Assembly (NCBI RefSeq): GCF_000814025.1 | Contig: NZ_JWLL01000001.1 | Span: 248,001 to 312,000, forward strand | Direction of reading: 5' to 3' | Source of the DNA: Tateyamaria sp. ANG-S1 | GTDB lineage: Bacteria > Pseudomonadota > Alphaproteobacteria > Rhodobacterales > Rhodobacteraceae | Length of the DNA stretch: 64,000 nucleotides | Shown here: piece after piece, positions 61,251-64,000 of the stretch | Layout of the letters: each line of letters starts with the position of its first letter | Position numbering within the stretch: position 1 is the stretch's first letter | Position numbers and translations under genes: made by a program | The notes under the pieces: model-generated | The model's input: the letters and a program-made list of their open reading frames with translations, nothing else | Databases searched by the model: none | Told to the model about the DNA's origin: nothing

Positions 61251-63545
61251 ATGTCTGATACGACCGACACCCCCAACATGGACCTGTCCGAACCCCTGCG
61301 CCGCGCGCTGGGGGAACGGTATCTGACCTATGCGCTGTCGACGATCATGCACCGGGCACTGCCGGATGCGCGCGACGGTCTGAAGCCTGTGCACCGGCGC
61401 ATCCTGTTCGCCATGCGGGAGCTGCGCCTGTCCTCAACTGGGGGCTTCCGCAAGTCGGCCAAAATCTCGGGCGATGTGATGGGCAACTATCACCCGCACG
61501 GCGATGCCGCGATCTACGACGCGATGGCGCGGCTCGCGCAGGACTTTAACGTCCGTTACCCGCTGGTCGACGGGCAGGGCAACTTCGGCAACATCGACGG
61601 CGATAACCCAGCCGCCTCCCGTTATACTGAGGCGCGGATGACCGCCGTGGCCGAGGCGCTGCTTGAGGGCCTGAACGAAAACGCTGTGGACTACCGGGAA
61701 AACTACGACGGCACGCTGACCGAACCGGTTGTCCTGCCTGCGCAGTTCCCGAACTTGCTGGCCAATGGGTCGTCTGGGATCGCCGTAGGCATGGCTACCA
61801 ACATCCCGCCCCACAACATCGCAGAACTCTGCGACGCCTGCCTGCACCTGATCAAGACGCCCGATGCCCGCGACGACACACTTCTGAACTACGTGCCCGG
61901 CCCCGACTTCCCCACCGGGGGCATCATCGTCGAACCAGCCGAAGCCATCGCGCAAGCCTACCGCACCGGCAAGGGCGGCTTCCGCCTGCGCTGCCGGTAC
62001 GAGGTTGAGGATCTGGGCCGCGGCCAGTGGCAGATCGTCGTCACCGAAATCCCCTATCAGGTCCAGAAATCCAAGCTGATCGAAAAGCTGGCCGAGGTCA
62101 TCCAGACCAAGAAGGTGCCGATCCTTGGCGATGTCCGGGATGAGAGCGCTGACGACATCCGCCTGATCCTTGAACCCCGGTCCAAGAACGTGGACCCCGA
62201 CGTGCTGATGGGCATGCTCTATCGCAATTCGGACCTCGAAGTGCGGTTCTCACTCAACATGAACGTGCTGATCGACGGCGTCACGCCCAAGGTCTGCTCG
62301 ATGAAGGAAGTGCTGCGCGCCTTCCTCGATTTCCGGCGCGAGGTGCTGATCCGCCGCAGCCAGCACCGCATGGAAAAGATCGACCACCGGCTGGAGGTGC
62401 TGGAGGGGCTGATTGTTGCCTTCCTAAACCTCGACCGCGTGATCGACATCATCCGCTACGACGATGATCCGAAGGCCGCGCTGATGCGCGAGGATTGGGG
62501 GAAGGATCATCCGCGGGCGATGACCGAGGCGGATTATGTGCCGCCTGCTCCCGGCAGCGGCGAACTCAGCGAGGTGCAGGTCGAAGCGATCCTAAACATG
62601 CGCTTGCGCTCCCTGCGGCGCCTCGAAGAGATGGAGCTGTTGCGCGAGCAATCTGAACTCATGGAGGAACGCGCCGTCCTCGAGGACCTGCTCGACAGCG
62701 AGGATCTGCAATGGCAGGCCATCGCCGATCAGATGCGCGAGACGAAAAAGAAGTTCGGCAAGGACTACGAGGGTGGCGCACGTCGCACCACCTTCGCCGA
62801 GGCGAGCGAGGTCGAGGACGTCCCGCTTGAGGCGATGATCGACCGTGAACCGATCACTGTCGTGTGCAGCCAGATGGGCTGGATCCGCGCGATGACGGGC
62901 CACATCGACCTGACCCGCGAGTTGAAGTTCAAGGACGGCGACGGTCCGCGCTTCATCTTCCATGCCGAAACCACCGACCGGCTGATTATCGTGGGCTCAA
63001 ACGGGCGGTTTTATACCGTTTCCGCCTCGAACCTGCCGGGTGGGCGGGGCATGGGTGAACCTCTGCGCCTGATGATCGACCTGCCGAACGAGGTGCAGAT
63101 CCACTCGCTGCTGACCCATAAACCCGGTCGTAAGCTTTTGGTCGCATCGTCTGCGGGCGACGGATTCATCGTGCCGGAGGATGAGGTGATCGCCCAGACC
63201 CGCACGGGCAAGCAGGTGCTGAACGTGCGGGGCGACGTGAAGATGGCGGTCTGCAAACCGGCGGACGGCGACTGCATCGCCGTCGTGGGTGAGAACCGCA
63301 AAGTGTTGGTGTTCGGACTTGAGGAATTGCCCGAGATGGCGCGGGGCAAGGGCGTACGTCTGCAAAAGTACAAGGACGGGGGCCTGAGCGATGCAACCAC
63401 CTTCACCCTGGCAGACGGGCTCAGTTGGCTCGATCCCGCAGGACGGACAAGAACCGAAACCGACCTCGCCGAGTGGCGCGGAAAGCGCGCAGGCGCAGGG
63501 CGGATGGCCCCCCGCGGCTTCCCACGAGACAACACCTTTACCTGA
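61251..63545 (+). CDS. parC: DNA topoisomerase IV subunit A
   Basis: 764 residues. Winged-helix/TOPRIM-partner domain with RALPDARDGLKPVHRRIL, the catalytic Tyr in NPAASRYTEARMT, the GyrA-like coiled coil, and a beta-pinwheel C-terminal domain without the GyrA box, which makes it ParC. Ends RGFPRDNTFT, the normal roseobacter ParC end, so it is not truncated even though the next gene seems to start inside it. Confidence 0.96.
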   Translation: MSDTTDTPNMDLSEPLRRALGERYLTYALSTIMHRALPDARDGLKPVHRRILFAMRELRLSSTGGFRKSAKISGDVMGNYHPHGDAAIYDAMARLAQDFNVRYPLVDGQGNFGNIDGDNPAASRYTEARMTAVAEALLEGLNENAVDYRENYDGTLTEPVVLPAQFPNLLANGSSGIAVGMATNIPPHNIAELCDACLHLIKTPDARDDTLLNYVPGPDFPTGGIIVEPAEAIAQAYRTGKGGFRLRCRYEVEDLGRGQWQIVVTEIPYQVQKSKLIEKLAEVIQTKKVPILGDVRDESADDIRLILEPRSKNVDPDVLMGMLYRNSDLEVRFSLNMNVLIDGVTPKVCSMKEVLRAFLDFRREVLIRRSQHRMEKIDHRLEVLEGLIVAFLNLDRVIDIIRYDDDPKAALMREDWGKDHPRAMTEADYVPPAPGSGELSEVQVEAILNMRLRSLRRLEEMELLREQSELMEERAVLEDLLDSEDLQWQAIADQMRETKKKFGKDYEGGARRTTFAEASEVEDVPLEAMIDREPITVVCSQMGWIRAMTGHIDLTRELKFKDGDGPRFIFHAETTDRLIIVGSNGRFYTVSASNLPGGRGMGEPLRLMIDLPNEVQIHSLLTHKPGRKLLVASSAGDGFIVPEDEVIAQTRTGKQVLNVRGDVKMAVCKPADGDCIAVVGENRKVLVFGLEELPEMARGKGVRLQKYKDGGLSDATTFTLADGLSWLDPAGRTRTETDLAEWRGKRAGAGRMAPRGFPRDNTFT

Positions 63546-64000
63546 CGGCGCGCTGCCTATTGGCTTTGTCGGCCGCCGGGGTGCCGTGTTCTGGCTGGCG
63601 TTGAAAACCGGCTTCTGGTCGATTCTCACGCTGGGGTTTTACCGTTTCTGGATGAAGACGCGCCTGCGCCGCTATTTCTGGTCGTCGATCCGCCCGGGCG
63701 GGCACCCTATGGAATATGTCGGCGACCCGTGGGAGAAGCTGCTTGGCTTCTTCATCGCGGTGGTGATCCTGACCTTCTACATCGGGGTCGTGAACCTGAT
63801 CCTGATGTTCATCAGCTTCTCGGTCTTCGACGGCAACGTCGCGGGCTACTTCCTCAGTTTTTTGGGCGTTATCCCGCTGTGGTTCTATGCCCGCTACCGT
63901 GCCTGGCGCTACGTGTTGGGCCGCACCCGCTGGCGCGGCGTACGGTTCGGGCTTGAGCCCGGCGCGTGGGGCTACGCCTGGCGGGCCTGCGTGCATTGGC
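63391..64000 (+). CDS. DUF898 (YjgN-like) membrane protein, 3' end outside window
   Basis: Open to the end of the window; at least 203 residues. The DUF898 core begins around base 63560 (IGFVGRRGAVFWLALKTGFW), followed by LTLGFYRFWMKTRLRRYFWSS and MEYVGDPWEKLLGFFIAVV, with several membrane helices. The only start I find 5' of the core is an ATG at 63391, inside parC in another frame; this gives a Pro/Gln-rich 50-residue leader and a 155-base overlap. If the leader is not translated, a non-standard start must be used. Confidence 0.72.
   Translation, partial: MQPPSPWQTGSVGSIPQDGQEPKPTSPSGAESAQAQGGWPPAASHETTPLPDGALPIGFVGRRGAVFWLALKTGFWSILTLGFYRFWMKTRLRRYFWSSIRPGGHPMEYVGDPWEKLLGFFIAVVILTFYIGVVNLILMFISFSVFDGNVAGYFLSFLGVIPLWFYARYRAWRYVLGRTRWRGVRFGLEPGAWGYAWRACVHW

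Noticed and set aside
63391-63545. parC truncated or frameshifted at its 3' end
   Set aside because: ParC ends RGFPRDNTFT after a complete pinwheel domain, the expected natural end; the overlap is better explained by the start of the next gene.
1-64000. tRNA, rRNA, insertion sequences or prophage genes
   Set aside because: No tRNA-like cloverleaf segments, rRNA conserved blocks, transposase or phage proteins were recognised on either strand.

Overview
The window is chromosomal DNA from an alphaproteobacterium, almost certainly a marine Rhodobacterales (Roseobacter group). This rests on the high GC content, strong G/C third-position bias, and gene orders typical of that group: rpoZ-rsh-(DUF2062)-pdxJ-...-acpS-lepB-rnc-era-recO, pckA/chvI-chvG-hprK-rapZ-EIIA-ptsH, and a methylsuccinyl-CoA dehydrogenase of the ethylmalonyl-CoA pathway. 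The species cannot be fixed from the sequence alone. No rRNA, tRNA, insertion sequence, prophage or CRISPR array was seen. Nearly all genes are compact, often overlapping by ATGA or GTGA.

Layout. 1-9.2 kb: end of smc, a secreted protein, a possible 32-residue membrane peptide, an MltB-type lytic transglycosylase, the cobalamin pair cobD-cbiB, a degenerate receiver protein behind a CtrA-type box, and a glutathionyl-hydroquinone reductase. 9.2-15.1 kb: a zinc-starvation island (znuB-znuC-zur, divergent znuA with a very long His/Asp loop, then a COG0523 GTPase, a DUF1826 protein and a small basic protein). A shared Zur-type box precedes both arms. 15-22.7 kb: amidase, MalY/PatB-like aminotransferase, three tandem peptide deformylase genes (the third lacks catalytic residues), fmt, and small membrane or secreted proteins including a His-rich one. 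22.8-28.8 kb (minus strand): rnhA-methyltransferase-DUF3429-YdeI-LysE operon, a divergent alkaline phosphatase behind a 23-bp palindrome, ispH, and a LuxR-type regulator whose start is overlapped by a 20-bp palindrome. 29-40.3 kb: NYN nuclease-like protein, folK, then the long plus-strand housekeeping run rpoZ to recO. 40.5-44.4 kb: tetR, lysE, an intergenic array of 11-bp phased repeats, mcd and an XRE regulator.

44.6-47.1 kb is the most unusual coding stretch. An atypical LysR-like regulator is followed by two collinear 238-residue paralogues with a GNAT-like signature and no function I can assign. 47.1-54.5 kb: pckA divergent from the ChvG/ChvI two-component system and a regulatory PTS (short HPr kinase, RapZ, EIIA, HPr), followed by an acyltransferase. 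54.5-64 kb: hbd, a DUF6473-like protein, etfB-etfA, a VOC protein, PduO-type cobalamin adenosyltransferase, a HIG1-like membrane protein, an SDR, an SH3 protein, parC and the start of a DUF898 membrane protein that overlaps parC by about 155 bases.

How it fits together: cobD, cbiB and pduO make adenosylcobalamin, which the mutases of the ethylmalonyl-CoA pathway (mcd here) require. hbd and ETF serve fatty-acid and hydroxybutyrate metabolism. pckA with ChvG/ChvI and the PTS links carbon state to gluconeogenesis. Two short-repeat arrays in otherwise empty intergenic DNA (9250-9446 and 41863-42035), both next to clusters of GTTAAC, are not explained by any annotated feature.
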